Shown: in pieces, positions 1 through 12,312 of the stretch
Position numbering within the stretch: the first letter of the stretch is position 1
How the letters are laid out: each line of letters begins with the position of its first letter
From: Trichobilharzia regenti
Lineage: Eukaryota > Platyhelminthes > Trematoda > Strigeidida > Schistosomatidae
DNA: 64,000 nt
NCBI GenBank assembly: GCA_944472135.2
Contig: OX235265.1
Span: 55,749,112 to 55,813,111, forward strand
Reading direction: 5' to 3'
The notes under the pieces: model-generated
Databases searched by the model: none
What the model was told of the DNA's origin: nothing
What the model saw: the letters and a program-made list of their open reading frames with translations, nothing else
Program-made: the position numbers and the translations under genes

Positions 1-2936
1 TACGAAATGATTGTGGGTTATCCCAATTTCAACTGGGGAGTCAGTAATCTACTCAGGTCACCCAGACGACAACCACGAGCATACTGAGGGAGTGGCTATA
101 ATGTTTTCGCCAGCAGCAGCCAAAGCCCTAATGTAGTGGGAAGTAACATCATTCGGGATCACGACAAAAAATATTCAACTCAAAAGGAAGGAATGGAGGT
201 TACAATTATTCAATAATATGCACACTGCTACAAACAACGCCAAACAAGAAAAGAAGGAGAATTTTTAAAGACAACTGCAAACAGAAATGGACAACATCCC
301 AAATAGTGACACCAAAATTCTCATATGCAATATGAAGACAAGCGAAACCGGGAAGAGAACTCATAGTGGGTAAAGGGGCTCTCAGAGAAATGAATGAGAA
401 CGGAGAATTATTCGCAGACTTCAGTGCTTTCAACGATTTGGTGAGCGTGAGGGGAGTGAGCGTGTACAAACACAAGGATTTACACAAAGCAACATGGATT
501 TCCCCTGACGAACATGTTACAAACCAAACAGATTTCATACCAATCTAAAGGAAGTGGAGACGCAGTCTGCTAGACACAAAGTCAAGAAGGGGAGAGGTGT
601 GGGTTAAGACCATCGCCTAGTTCAAGGAACCTTCAAGGTGAAGCTGAAATCCATGAAAACAAATAGAAACAGACCACGATTGAAGTTCAACATTCAGAAA
701 CTGAAGGACAAAAAACACATGGGATACATTCACCGAAAATCAGATCAGAGCTAAGTAGGACATATGAAATAGCATCAGTGAAGAAACCTGCCTGGAATAA
801 CATTGGAACTAACTCTCTGAGAGCGATGTTCAGGGAAACGTGTACAACTGTTCTAAGAAGAATCAAGAGACAAGATAGGTAACAGCTGTCAACGGATGCC
901 TACCTGGAAGTTGATAGAAGAGAGGAGAGGAGGATAGTGAAGGAGAAGTTGACTCAATGCAAAGATGCACAACAGAAGGAGAGGCTGAGTTCAATATACA
1001 CTTCACTGAATAAAGCAGTAAAGAAGGGTTCTAGAAAAGACAAACGACAATTCTACGACACGACGGCTGGAAACTGAAGCAGAACAGGCAGGGCGCAGGC
1101 AAAAGAGACATCGGAACACTATATCAGACAACCAAGTCTCTATCCGGGAAGAGATCAACCCGGACAATGAAACCAATGAAAGACGCTCAACGGAACCTGA
1201 TCACCAAGGAGAAGAAACAAATAAAACAATGAGCCGACCACTTTAAAAGACTCTCAAATCGACTATCACCTGCAAATCGTCCAGAAATACCACCAACAAC
1301 ACACACGGAAATATCTGTCCGTGGACGCCACTCCTCCAACGAAAGAAGAAGTCCTGAATACAATCAAGCCACTGAAGTCCGGCTGGAAAGCCTGCAGGAA
1401 CAGACAGCATCCCTCTTGAAGCACTTAAGACGATCCCAGAGATTACGGCAGATGTTCTCACTCCTTTACTGCCAAACGTTTGAGAAGAAGGAAAGGTGCC
1501 TACTGATTGGAAGGAACGCTGGCTACTTCGTCAAACTGCCAAAGAAAGGAGACTTACGCTCACCTCTGCAAGAACTGGCGTGGAATAATGCTGTTGTCCA
1601 CGCCAAGTAAGATACTAAGTCGCATCATCCTCCAGAGAATAAAGGATTCACTGGATACAGAATCCCGCCAACCGGAACAAGCTAGATTCAGGAAAGGCAA
1701 ACTATGTGCCGATCAAACTGCAACTCTACGCATCGTCATCACAAAACAAAGCATAGAATGACAGTCAAACCTCACTCCACCTCAACTTCATCGACTTCGA
1801 GGAGGCCTTCGACAGCGTTGACTGCACTACGGCCTGCAGTGCCCAAATCTTTATCAAGCACATTCAGCGGCTGGCTATATGACGATATCACGTGTCAAGT
1901 GGTCCACAACGGACAACTCATCGTATCGTTCGAAGTGCATACAGGAGTAGGACAAGCTGGCTGACTATTATCACCGATGATATTCTTAGTTGTGTTGGAC
2001 TGGATCATGATTCAGACTGTTGAGGGCGAGGAGTAAGGAGTACGCTGAACCATCGATGAGAAGACTCTGGAAGATCTGGATTTCGCACGTAAATGATGTA
2101 TGTCTAATGTCACACAAACTCGAAGACCTGCAAGCGAAAACCAACAAACTGGCTGAAGAGGCTGGCAGCAAAACAGGACTGTAGGTGAACATAGAGAAGA
2201 CGGAGATGATGAAGATAATCTACGAACTGCAACAACAACAACAACAACCAGGATCAATCATCATCGACGGGAGTGATTTAACAGAGGTTGAATCCTTCAT
2301 TTACCTAGGAAGCATCGTTTCAACTACAGGACTCAATACGGATGAATATTTCAGAGTCAGACAGAACCGGAAAGGCAAGATACACCTTCATCAACCTCAA
2401 ACCAGTTTGGAAATCTTCAGCACACAGCCAGCAAAGGATCAAGATTCGGATTTTCAACACCATTGTGAAGTCGGTTCTTCCATACGGGTCAGAAACTTTC
2501 ACTGCGCGGGAGTCACGAGAAGGATTTCCAACAGTTGGTGGTAGACTGTCATCAACATCTGTCTTCGCTGGCTCCATACTTAGGATCGAATGGCCAGAAA
2601 GAATAAGCAACAAGAAACGCTGGAGATGAACAAAGCAACCAAGAGCTGATCGATCAACAGATATGTAGGAGAAAGTGGAGATGGATCGGCATACATTGAG
2701 GAGGCCGCCGAAGGACATCGCGCGCCAGGCCATCGCTCAAATGGAATCCAAACGGGAAGCGAGGAGTGGGTCGTCAGTGTGAGGGTGAGATAGAGGAGAT
2801 CGTGCGAGGAAGAGATGATAGAGTTTGGTCAATAGTGGATCCAGCTGAAGAGGATGGTAGAAAACAGGAAAAAGTGCAGATGTGCTGTTGAAGCCCTATG
2901 TTCCATTCGGAATGAAAGGAAAAAGTATATATATCA
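1..2936 (+). mobile_element. RTE-type LINE, decayed copy, 5' part outside the window
   Basis: This stretch follows the better-preserved element at 53985-57075 almost from end to end. It opens inside the endonuclease domain, continues through the linker and the reverse transcriptase, and ends at about 2936 with the same tail (gaagccctatgttcc then an A-rich end). Readable pieces include NENGELFADFSAFNDLV near 400-440, KILSRIILQRIKDSLD near 1610-1650 and TYLGSIVSTTG-like residues near 2300-2340. No frame stays open for more than about 140 residues, and stops and shifts are scattered throughout, so it encodes no enzyme. The duplicate-like string gggagtcacgaaagggattcccaac at 3151-3175 resembles 2511-2535 of this copy. 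Identity is sure; the 5' limit cannot be seen. Confidence 0.93.
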
Positions 2937-3186
2937 ACGTCGGACGCCCTTTTCGTGGTTTCCATGCAGTTTCCACTCAGCTGGCCAGCGTTTGGTGAAT
3001 TTACTTGAATACCTTCTCAGCGTATGTTTCAACCATACGGCTCCATTTCCGTCGTCATGTCTGTGGGGCAATAGATTCTTGAATATTTCGCCGAATGTCA
3101 CAGTTCTTTGTTGTTAGCCTATAGTTTCCAGCCGGTCACCTGACCTTCATTAACGGGAGTCACGAAAGGGATTCCCAACATTGGTA

Positions 3187-4242
3187 CAGTATAACTCCAT
3201 TATGGATAAAGTTTTATTTGATATATTACACACTACTGTACATTAATATTTACTGACGACGTTTCGAGCACTAATTTTTGCGCATGAAGTGTTGAGAGCT
3301 GGCTGCTAACAAGATGAAATTGTAAACAAAAGTTAACGTCAGTGTAACGCCCGGAATAAACGTCATGAGAAAAGCGATAACAAAGCTTAACCTTGATAAA
3401 CTCACTGACCAATCACAGCAGACTTCATGTGTACAAATACGATTCCCAGATATATGGATTAACTTTCTAAGAAACGGTCACAGACAGCACAGAATAACCT
3501 TCAGCAAGAAAACAACCGATTAGAAGAAGTTGCTCCTCTGCTAACAATAACGCTAATAATAATGTACATAAAAATCTATAAATTTCTCTTGATTTTTTTA
3601 ATAAACAATCTGTTGTCTGGCTTTCGTCTTCTGTCGTTGCAATAATCCTATTAAGATGCACACACAACTTTCTTGCTTTATTTACATACATGAATAAAAA
3701 CTCATTGGACATTTGAATAAAATCAATATTAGATAAAGTACATTCAGAAATGATATTAGTGTTATCAATAAAATCCATTAAGATTAGAAAGAAGATGTTT
3801 TTTCACAGTAAAAATAAGTTACTTGTTAGAATATTCGAATGTGGTATGGAAGATATTATAACCGGTCAAATCGAAGGATAATAAATAGTGTTAAAATGTA
3901 TTTAATTCACATTGTAGCATTCCAATAAGTTATTTATTTTAATATAAAACATCTTATTTCTGGTCTTATTGACTGACAACACTCGTCTTATTTCACATCC
4001 CAATGTATTTTTTTGATAACACTAATATTGTTTCCTAATGTACTCTATCTTCCTTTTTGTTTCACGCAAGTCTTATATTGAATTTATTCAAATGTCTCAT
4101 CAATTTCTATTCATGTATATAAACGTAGCAAAAAGTTGTGAGTACCTTGATATGATTGTGAGCAGTAATAATTTGTGCTCGAAACGTCATCAGTAAACCT
4201 TAATGTGTGATTTTATCAAGTAAAATTCTATCCTTAGTGGAA
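3187..4242. mobile_element. Foldback PLE-type remnant with 75-85 bp inverted ends
   Basis: The left end (3190-3272, tataactccattatggata ... gacgtttcgagcac) returns as an imperfect reverse complement at 4165-4240. The same ends flank the GIY-YIG remnant at 43480-44285 and form a bare hairpin at 12187-12310. Inside, 3655-3800 matches 43600-43745 in the same orientation, so this is a relative of that PLE copy without readable coding sequence. A second dispersed repeat (3288-3655) interrupts it. No open frame here is convincing. Confidence 0.7.
3288..3655 (-). repeat. Dispersed repeat R1, minus copy
   Basis: This is one of four copies of a repeat of about 250-370 bp, the others being at 11448-11780, 16005-16260 and 40418-40735. 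In the plus orientation it starts gtaacaacagaagacaag and ends near ccagctctcaccaca. Here the order is reversed: gagagctggctgctaac at about 3293 and gtcttctgtcgttgcaat at about 3628-3645. It has no coding capacity. Its starting string is also found at one end of repeat R2. Confidence 0.6.
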
Positions 4243-4315
4243 TTTATGTCATGAATTATTTGATCATAAGCAGGGAAAATTACTTCAATTGGTAAAATGA
4301 TTAGCTGTTGTATTT

Positions 4316-4450
4316 CAAGGATACATTTGCCCGCACCGACGCACATCTGATATCTATGGTCGGCCTGCAAAATTTGGGCTACCGATATCCATGCTGAAAA
4401 TTCCATACTTGTACCGAAAATACAGTGTGGAATCAAGCTGTAAATCAAAA
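4316..4450 (+). repeat. SINE body fragment, inverted relative to 5535-5712
   Basis: The segment from accgacgcaca through ggtcggcctgcaaaatttgggctaccgatatccatgctgaaaattcc to ggaatcaagctgtaa is the reverse complement of 5535-5650, with few differences. The tRNA-like head present in the partner is missing. The pair forms an inverted repeat of about 120 bp with about 1.1 kb between arms, and it lies directly downstream of the donor of the phosphodiesterase exon ending at 4479. Confidence 0.75.
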
Positions 4451-4478
4451 GAAAAAATCATCGAAGACGTATACTCAC

Positions 4479-4757
4479 CTGATAACTGTTATTAAATCCT
4501 CTATGGTCAATATCATGACATAATGCACCAATAAATAATGCCAACCGTTCAATTTTATCTAAATACTGATTTGTTAACTGTGAGTCAATTGTTAATGCTA
4601 GATAAGCCACATGCCCAACTGTGAACGCATGCATCCAATTGTGGTAAGCTGGTGAACGATAATTTTTTTTAACTGTTAGAATAAAGCATGCAAGAGTAGG
4701 CCGATGAATTTTCCATTCATCTATGAAACCCAGAGTATCAAACATCATCATTATGGC
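4479..4757 (-). CDS. Cyclic nucleotide phosphodiesterase (PDE2-like), catalytic exon with HD metal site
   Basis: This exon encodes 93 residues of a class I 3',5'-cyclic nucleotide phosphodiesterase, which hydrolyses cAMP and/or cGMP. In order I see AIMMMFDTLGFIDEWKIHRP, the conserved VKKNYR, the YHNWMHAFTV block carrying the His thought to act as general acid, then FIGALCHDIDHRGFNNSYQ with the HD metal-binding pair and the family signature HDxDHxGxNN. The wording around PTLACF, VKKNYR and YHNWMHAF is closest, as I recall, to PDE2. The exon begins after ctttag (acceptor) and ends in CAG followed by gtgagt; both junctions are phase 0. The rest of the catalytic domain (remaining metal ligands, Q-pocket) must lie left of the window. 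Domain identity is certain; the subfamily is inferred. Confidence 0.97.
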
Positions 4758-5534
4758 CTAAAGTAAAAAGGAATGGACAAATGAAATTGAACTCCATTAA
4801 AATGCGTAAAACATTTAAATTAGAGATTTCTAAAGCGAATTAGGATAACAAGTTGTTTTGTGGTTTTAGTGATTCAATGATGGAATGCTTGCCATCTACG
4901 TAGGATGTTCAAGTTCAATTCTTGGCTGATTTACTCCTTACCTCACTTAGTTTATTAGCTGGTAGCAACCCCGAAAAGGGAGGAAGGATGTGTGTCCTAC
5001 ATCCGTCCTTCTGTAAGCCCGTAAAAGAGATACTACCGCTACTAGGACTTGAAGAGTGTTGCAATTCATCTAAAGATTCACTTCCATGTTTTCATAGGTA
5101 CATTTTGACATATAAGAGCGGTAAACAATGTGTAATCAAATTATATTGGAAGTATATTGTAGCATATTTATCCAAATAAATGCATGTTTATTTTACTGGT
5201 ACTTGTCATTGGACAGAATCGATTAAGAAAAGTTAGTAAATAGGTTTCCATGACAGACATCCAAATAGAGCCTTCACTTTTATTCCTGCGTTGTATACTA
5301 TATATTAAATTCAGTGTTTCTAATAAGATAGGAACTAACTGCCACTCGCTTCAAACTCTTTCAGGATTTTTACTTAGCTTCTGACTTATAACAGGTATCC
5401 TTTTTAGCAATGATTACCAATTATTAAGTCTTGGCATTTTTGACTTCGCATTATTGATTTTACTGGGTCAAATTCATCGCTTTTCAACATTGTGAGATCC
5501 CAAAACGCGTTTTCATTTATTTATATTTGATTTT

Positions 5535-5712
5535 TGATTACAGCTTGATTCCACACTGGTTTTTGGTACAAGTATGGAATTTTCAGCATGGATATCGGTA
5601 GCCCAAATTTTGCAGGCCGACCATAAAATCAGGTGTGCGTCGGCAGGGGGTCGAACCTCGAACCATGTGCATGGTCGGCGAGAGTCCTGACCACTGTGCC
5701 ACCGACACATTA
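5535..5712 (-). repeat. tRNA-derived SINE, minus strand
   Basis: Read on the minus strand, it opens with a tRNA-like head carrying an A-box-like stretch (ggtggcacagtggtcagg) and a B box (aggttcgaccccc). These are the internal RNA polymerase III promoter of a tRNA-derived SINE. The body that follows matches the fragment at 4316-4450 in inverse orientation. Head and boxes agree with the plus-strand copy at 48240-48475. Confidence 0.8.
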
Positions 5713-5810
5713 TCCGATTAGTTATTCGATTTCACTGCTATCAGGCTTATTTTACAGTGGCATTGACGGTGTGAAACCACATTATATTTTTCTGTTCATA
5801 TATATATATA

Positions 5811-5945
5811 TGGTGTGAGGGAGAGATAAGAGAGTTTGGGCAATCGTGGACTCAGCTGAAGAGGATGGCGGAAAATAGAATGAAGTGGAGATGTGTTTTT
5901 GAAGCCCAATGTTCCACTTGGAACCCAAGGGAACAATAATAATAT
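5811..5945 (+). mobile_element. RTE-type LINE, 3' tail only
   Basis: About 130 bp match the extreme 3' end of the RTE element (compare 2785-2930 and 56935-57060), ending in gaagcccaatgttccacttggaacccaag and an aataat repeat. It is a strongly 5'-truncated insertion, as is common for target-primed LINE integration. The neighbouring (ta)n tract at about 5800-5812 may be the target site. Confidence 0.85.
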
Positions 5946-6829
5946 ATTGCAATAATTATAATAATATTTCAGACAAGAAGCAGTTTCCCCTTCGCGTCGG
6001 GAATCTAGGACTAATGTGTTTAGACCATCTGTGTTCACGACTTCAAATTTATAAGCTGGTTGTAGTCTGAACGTAGGCATTCAGCAGCACATATCGACTG
6101 CTGTCGGCTCTCTGCCATCGGCCGGTTGGTCATCTTATCTCCACTTTCGAAAGAAGGTAGACGTAGATGAAAGTCTGCAGCTGTTGCAGATGCTTTGCGC
6201 CATGCACCAAGTCACTAACTGGACATTAGTACTAAACAGAATTCGGACGTTGTTTCTTGTGTTAATTGGTGTAAATCTCCATACTGATTTCATCGTAGTG
6301 AACTTCAATCCTGCTTTGCTGATCATGCTAGCTTTGTAACGCTGATCCTTGCTGCATGCTGTTGAAAAGTAGTGATGTAGTATGTGAAAGAGACAAATTC
6401 CTTTAGATTCCTCCCACTGGTGGTCACTCATGCTATTTGTTGTTGGTTGGATATATTCATTATCTCTGTTTTCCCTATATTCACCTTAGATCCTCTCTTC
6501 ACTGCCTCTACAGTCTTTTTATGATGTGATTTTACAACTTTATGGAATTCTACGTATACGAAATTTGTTAAAAAGGCATCTTAATTTACAAAGGGAAACT
6601 GATTTAAAAATAAGGTCTAATTAATTAGTTCAGAATTACAGTCTGCATTTAATTTTTCAAATGTGTGCTTCTCCGGCATTTGGTTTCATTGAAAACTGTA
6701 TCTGCTTTCCACGTGGAACAAGGGTCTGACGCTTCGAAGCTTCAATGGCGGTGATGTTTTTAGTTTCGAAAGCAACCTTCGATCTTTTAGTGGTTTATTA
6801 CTGTCTAGTAAGCTTGGCGCTTTAGGAGT

Positions 6830-6905
6830 GATTCAGCCAAGATTCAATCCTGGACCTTCCACCATGTTGGTGAGCATCCTACCACAGAACCACCTATGCA
6901 CTAGT
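6830..6905 (-). repeat. Decayed tRNA-like SINE head, minus strand
   Basis: On the minus strand the order is tggttctgtggtagga (A-box-like), then about 30 nt, then ccaggattgaatcttgg (B-box-like). The spacing fits a tRNA-derived promoter, but both boxes carry mismatches. The tail at about 6993-7030 (ctaactgatgtcagctcatgat) matches the SINE tail at 59097-59120. Confidence 0.45.
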
Positions 6906-7096
6906 AAATATCCAAATTAGCACAGTGAAGACATATAATCAAACTAGGTTTTTGCATAAACTTATAACCAGGAATGTGAAATATATTTGTGGTTCTCTAA
7001 CTGATGTCAGCTCATGATTAAATCCTCCATGAAATATATTTGTTTTTGTTCGCATTGTTGTACAATACTTGCAGCAATAATAGAGAATAAACTGAC

Positions 7097-7219
7097 TTTT
7101 CTAGAATCCTTTTCTCCAACACTTCCGATGCGAAAATTTAACTGTTTGCAATCAGGATGTAATTCCGTTAGAAATCGGAGATTTTTGTTAGCCAACTGTG
7201 AAATCTCATTATCTGGTAT
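7097..7219 (-). CDS. PDE2-like phosphodiesterase, exon before the catalytic core
   Basis: This 123 bp exon gives 41 residues starting IPDNEISQLANKNLRFLTEL and ending GEKDSRK. It starts after a strong acceptor (tttcatttcag) and ends before gtcagt; both ends are phase 0, so it joins in frame to the exons at 8671 and 4757. In PDE2 proteins the corresponding segment follows the YHM(K) motif and leads into the first catalytic helices, and the joined reading SRK-AIMMMFD fits that. The open frame runs on past the proposed donor. I prefer the donor because the joined protein then matches the family and the run-on residues do not. Confidence 0.85.
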
Positions 7220-8670
7220 CTGAAATGAAAATATTTCATCATAAGAAGAAATTTACGACTACTAATAAATGTGCAAAAATAACACTTGTTTGCTTAAGAT
7301 TAATGTGGTGATTGACAATTTCTATTACTGCATTGTTTAAATACTTACTGTTGTTTGTTTATATTTATTATATGAATTGCAAATAATTCTGCCAAATACA
7401 AATTCCTAAGTTCATCCCTGTTTACGGTGTTGGTTGATATCCCGTAATTTGGTTATTGGGAAATACTACAATTACAAATAGTTATAACAACTAAACATAA
7501 AACCGTACTGCAGACAGCTGGATTTCAGCAAGAAGTCTTTCACCTTTCGAATTACTGTATGAGAAATTTCCGACTTATATTTTTGACCCCGGTAAACATC
7601 TGATACGCGTCGAAGCATAAACACTGAGAGGAGTTTCAGCTCTAATAATTCTAGGGTCACTGATAATTATGAAACACTGAAGAGTTTAATCTGTCACAGG
7701 AAAGTGAGTGAAGATGATGCAAGAAAAACGTGCACAATTGACATTGTCATCTAAAATCACTTGCATCAAATTTTCGGCGGGCAGTAGCCAAAACACACTA
7801 CACCCCAAGACTGTTTTAAATTAACAACATGAAGTAGGATTTCAACTCAATTAAAAATAAACTACGTAGTTAACCCACTGTAATTTACATTTATAGAGAT
7901 TATTGATCCTGAGGTGAGATAAAAATTGGCAGAACGACTTGACAAGTTCACTGTCTCTTCTCGAATAATTTCCAGTTCGGTTAATACTAGAAATACTAAA
8001 TCATCTACAAGTCAGAGTATTTCACTCAATCCTCAAGCGGGTTACATGTGATTAAAATATCTTAGAATTGCATTCGAGGAATTTGAATATAGTGAGATAC
8101 ATTCAAGATCAACGAAGTATTTTCCCATAGACTCTGAGCACTGATCGCTGAAACTCTAAAATATACTACTTTCCAGATTAATGTAACCGAAATTAGATGA
8201 ATGCCATGATTTCTAACCTGTAACAGATTTATTCACGGTGGATGCATTCACTTCTCTAAAACGTATAAAAATGGTCACATGCATAAGAGAGGCATAATTT
8301 ATTAGCTGTGTCATTTTTGTTGGTTCACATGGAGCTGTGTTTCACATCAGCAGGCGGTCTAATTCCACCAATCAGTCAAGGGTTGAAACCCTCCTCTATC
8401 TGTCGAAGTTTGGACAACCACACAGTATCGCTAACTCTCGCACATTGCTTATGGTTCACTGTCAGCTGCATGAAAATGCAAATGCCAGTTTGGTCACATT
8501 TCCATTCTTCGTATCGCCACTTTTCCTTATTCATCCTCACTATACTATGCCAAGAATTCGTTTTGTCAAATGCTAAACTTTTTTCGCACCACACATTATT
8601 ACGTAATACTCCAACCACAACCAACCTAGAGTCTGAGGTGACTACTTAAATTGAAAGATAATCAACTCAC
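7220..8670. other. Phosphodiesterase intron, no other gene seen
   Basis: This AT-rich stretch lies between two exons whose junctions are in phase. Short open frames at 7472-7660 and 8308-8649 show no recognisable motif and no paired splice sites; I read them as chance. Confidence 0.6.
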
Positions 8671-8748
8671 CTTCATATGATAAGCAATCATTTCTGTGTT
8701 TACTTTATTTTTGCTCTTCATGATATGCAATTCCTCGTTTAAATAGGT
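8671..8748 (-). CDS. PDE2-like phosphodiesterase, linker exon between GAF-B and catalytic domain
   Basis: The exon is 78 bp, phase 0 on both sides, with acceptor gattgtag and donor gtgagt. It encodes 26 residues beginning TYLNEELHIMKSKNK and ending EMIAYHMK. The YHMK motif at the junction between the long connecting helix and the catalytic domain is what I know from PDE2 family members, and it reads straight into IPDNEISQL of the next exon. It is too short to be found as a free open frame; it was found by splice sites plus family match. Confidence 0.85.
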
Positions 8749-11447
8749 CTACAATCAGAAAAGAAGAAAATATATCGACATTATGTGCAAATCTCAGCTA
8801 GTATTATAATCAGAATAGTTGGTGGTAAGTTTTCGAATTCTAAGTTAGAAGATGAAAAATATTCAAAACACATATTTCTACTTTAGACGGATTTTGACAC
8901 TAAATAAAGTGAGTCAAAGAACTGCGTGGAACAATATTACATCTTGATCGCAATTAGATGTATAGTTAATCCTAATTTATAAGGTTACTACTTTAATGAA
9001 GGGAAATTCATACAATGGCCAAAACAAAATGAGTAACTATACAAACAAATTTCCTAGTCTTAGAATGAATACCACTTAAACACTTAACATATGTAACAAT
9101 ATAAACCATTTAGAATGTGTTCATTTGACTAAACCAAATAAGAAAAATACTTCTATGTGCCACATTTTGAAGTTATACGTGAAAATCATTTCATGACCAC
9201 ACAAGAGAGACTGACACTGAAGTACTAAAATATGTTAAGTATTGTTCAAGCCACAAAAACATCTTTCACATCGAAGTTAAAAAATTGAAGAGTAAAATTA
9301 AGGGATAAGAAAACATAGTGTTAGAAGCAATCCTGAAAAGATGTGAGTGTAACGAAGACCCCCAAGAGTCTCCAGTAAAAGTATTTCACTTGGAATATTG
9401 ACTTAAACGACACAAACTTCAAGATTCTTTTTCGACATATTACTGTTCGTGAACCCAGGCACTGCTGAAAAAAGAAGATAAGTAGTTCAGCGAAGAGACT
9501 CCTTCATTCGTGAATTTGTTGAAAAGAGTCTCTTCGCTGAATTATTTGTCTTCTTTCTTCACTAATACTATTATTCAATGCACATAGGTAGAAGGTATGA
9601 ATTTTAGTCTAAGGGTCAGTGTAGCACAAGCCAAGTGATGTGAACATTAGGCAGGGGATTTGGTCTTATAAAGTCTAGCATAACAACTGCCTTTGCTAAC
9701 ACACACGCTTAATTATCAATAGTTTACATCCTACTGTCTATACATATCTCACTTTGTAATAATTATGAAATTTAGCAGAACCATTCAAATTTTATTAAAC
9801 ACAATTTAAACTATTAAAGTACAGTAAAAGTAACCATTTTGAAAAAAATTTAAGGATTAACATGTTTCTTTCTAAATATTTGTTTTATACGACAACGTTA
9901 CAAGAAGTAATTTATCTTTATTTTGTGCTGTCTGTTTAAATCATTTTTACAAGTGAGAAACAGTGGGATGTACCGTAAAAGAAATCATACCTTTACTGCA
10001 CCTTGTTTTAAACTACCTAAGATTATATTCTTAAAGGTTAACCACAAAATTACTCAGCTTATTACTTTCAAGCTTCTGGTTGCTTATATTCTTCGATATA
10101 TACGCTGATTTCGCAGACAATCTAAAGGGTTCAGTATTTTTATTTGAGTGAGAAAACGGAATTCAACCCTAAGTGATTTGTAGTGATGTAACGTCATTTT
10201 GGATAATAGAATGTATTCCTCATGGCGTTTTCAATCTTTATATTGATTAAAATAATGCAACTGAACAGTGTGCATTTGAGGAATTTAATTATTAAGAAGA
10301 TACAACTTGTGGGTCTTTCTTTTTAAAGGGTTTATCTCCTCAGTGTATGCTGTTATTATCATGAGAAAGTTGATGGTCCAAACGTATGTTTTTTTTTATG
10401 AATCGTCTTAACGTCTGAAACTGCACATTTTAAATAAACTACAAAAAATGTTTAGTGTTATTCAGTCATTGATTATTAACTGTAAACATTTTAAGACTGG
10501 CCCCATTTTAAATATCTGCAGTAATTTCATTATAAAGACTAGTGATGAGGATCGCACAATTCACCATTAAAGATAGGGTTTCTAGCCTCACCAGGAATAA
10601 GAAATCTGTGCTGTCTGAAGAATTTATTTTAAGTCATGACCTAGGAGCACAAAGAATACAATTTCCAGAGATTAGCAGGTTACCGTGAAATTATTTGTAA
10701 AACCTATTAATGAGTGTAGGGACAGTCCGTGAATCTTTCTACTTGCTTGGTCGATAATTACCATCTCTTAACTTTTTATTAGGTCAGGAATATCAGTGAA
10801 TAGGCGAGTAATGTAATTCTAAGCAAGCAACTCCAGATAACTTATTCATATGACGTATCTGGATAATTTATTCTAATTCATGTGGACTAAAGATTGGCTA
10901 CGCGTTTGGAGTTAAAGTAGTTCGCGATTATTTTTTGTCTCGAATAAATCCGCAACACACAAAATCAAGGCAAATTTATAGCCATACTTTTGCATATTTG
11001 CTGTGAAAAATTAAAAAAACCTACTTGACGCAAGAGGACGGACAAGAAGTTAATGATAGTACAGGACAACAAATATCTGTCATATCTTGAAAATTTTTCC
11101 TTTCCATCGCATTTACGCAATTCAATTAGAGTCGAATGACTTGCTCCACTCGAAAACATATCAATCCAGTATACACTGTAAATGAAAACAGACAGAAAGA
11201 ATAAATATATATAAGATAAATGTTTGATTATCCGATCAGGTTCAAGATGTTGAATCATTTTGGGGGAAACGTCTTTATAAACTACAGACAAAGTAAGTGA
11301 CCTATATCTACATAGATAACTGATAGTTATAGTCATAACTCAACTAATTGGTAGCTATAGAAATTTACTTACTATCACGATAACAGATTTCTCAGATGAT
11401 CGATGATAGGCATGAAATTTAATTCTGGAACGGCTTAGTGCCTACTG
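8749..11447. other. Intronic AT-rich stretch with one small hairpin
   Basis: Apart from the hairpin at 9465-9552 I see no gene. The minus frame at 10965-11336 contains acceptor-like ctgtag and tttacag strings but no matching donors and no family motif. A weak possible exon on the minus strand near 11363-11414 (FHAYHRSSEK, followed by gtaagt) could belong to the phosphodiesterase, but its phase does not fit the exon at 27762. Confidence 0.4.
9465..9552. repeat. PLE terminal-repeat hairpin
   Basis: The string agttcagcgaagagactc (9484-9501) is repeated in inverse at gagtctcttcgctgaatt, with about 25 nt between. The right half matches the hammerhead-like terminal motif seen at 16830-16890, 18885-18945 and 47480-47544. 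It looks like two PLE ends joined back to back with nothing between. Confidence 0.6.
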
Positions 11448-11780
11448 ATGTAACAACAGAAGACAAGGGCTGGCAACAGATCGTTTTATTACGGAAATCA
11501 ACACGTATTTATATAAATTTCACATACATTATTATAGCCTAGTCAAGTAGACAAACGCAGTCTTCTGATCGGTTGTTTTCGAATTCCTCGGAAAGTGGAG
11601 CCATCTACCTGCGAATCATATTTGCCCACGTTTAAGTTTGCTGTGATTGTTTGTTGAAACAGCCTTGTTCATATATTCTCACGGCCCATATTAGTGACCT
11701 AGGCGTAGATTAATGTCAACCAATTGGCTAGCAGCCTGCTCTCACCACACTAATTCCACCCTGTACATACTATAAAAACT
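11448..11780 (+). repeat. Dispersed repeat R1, plus copy
   Basis: It starts gtaacaacagaagacaaggg and ends near agcctgctctcaccaca. It aligns over its length with 40418-40735 but is more diverged. No coding capacity. Confidence 0.65.
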
Positions 11781-12186
11781 AAAGTTTCAGTTTACTAATG
11801 CATATTGAATAGAATTATAGCAACAAGTAAATAAAGGATGAGTGTTACAAAGGCATATTAGGTTTCCAAATGTTATATATATATATATATAATAAAAGGA
11901 TGGCTGGGCTAAATACAGATCCGAAATAACAATCACGATAACAGTGATGTGGCACTCTACAAAATGAATTGGGAAAACTAGCTACTGCTCAGAGTTTCAT
12001 CCGACTGATTCACCAGTGACTAATCCTCTGTTGCATATTTTTGATTATTTACTTCCGAAATTGGGAAATAATTACTGTGTATGACAATTAATGAAATAAA
12101 TTCGATGAAGAGCATGTGAATATGAGCATACTATAATGCATTTATCTGAATTTGTTATATAAGTATAAAACTTGGGCAATGTGGTA

Positions 12187-12312
12187 GAGCATAACTCCAT
12201 TATGGATAACATTTTATTTTGATAAATCGTACATTGTTGTACAGTAATATTAACTGATCAGTACAACACTGTGTGATTTATCAAAATAAAATCTTATCCA
12301 TAATGAATCTGT
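12187..12312. repeat. Foldback element without interior
   Basis: The arm ataactccattatggata ... gataaatc ... gttgtac (12190-12244) is followed after a short spacer by its reverse complement (about 12257-12305). The arms are the same ends that bound 3187-4242 and 43464-44290. The result is an almost perfect hairpin of about 120 nt. Confidence 0.75.

Noticed and set aside
2012..2257. Minus frame rich in Val and Ser
   Set aside because: It is the antisense of the decayed RTE copy, with a CAA repeat read backwards.
10965..11336. Minus frame of 123 codons as phosphodiesterase exon
   Set aside because: Acceptor-like strings occur but no donor follows, and VYKDVSPKM does not continue into TYLNEEL in phase.
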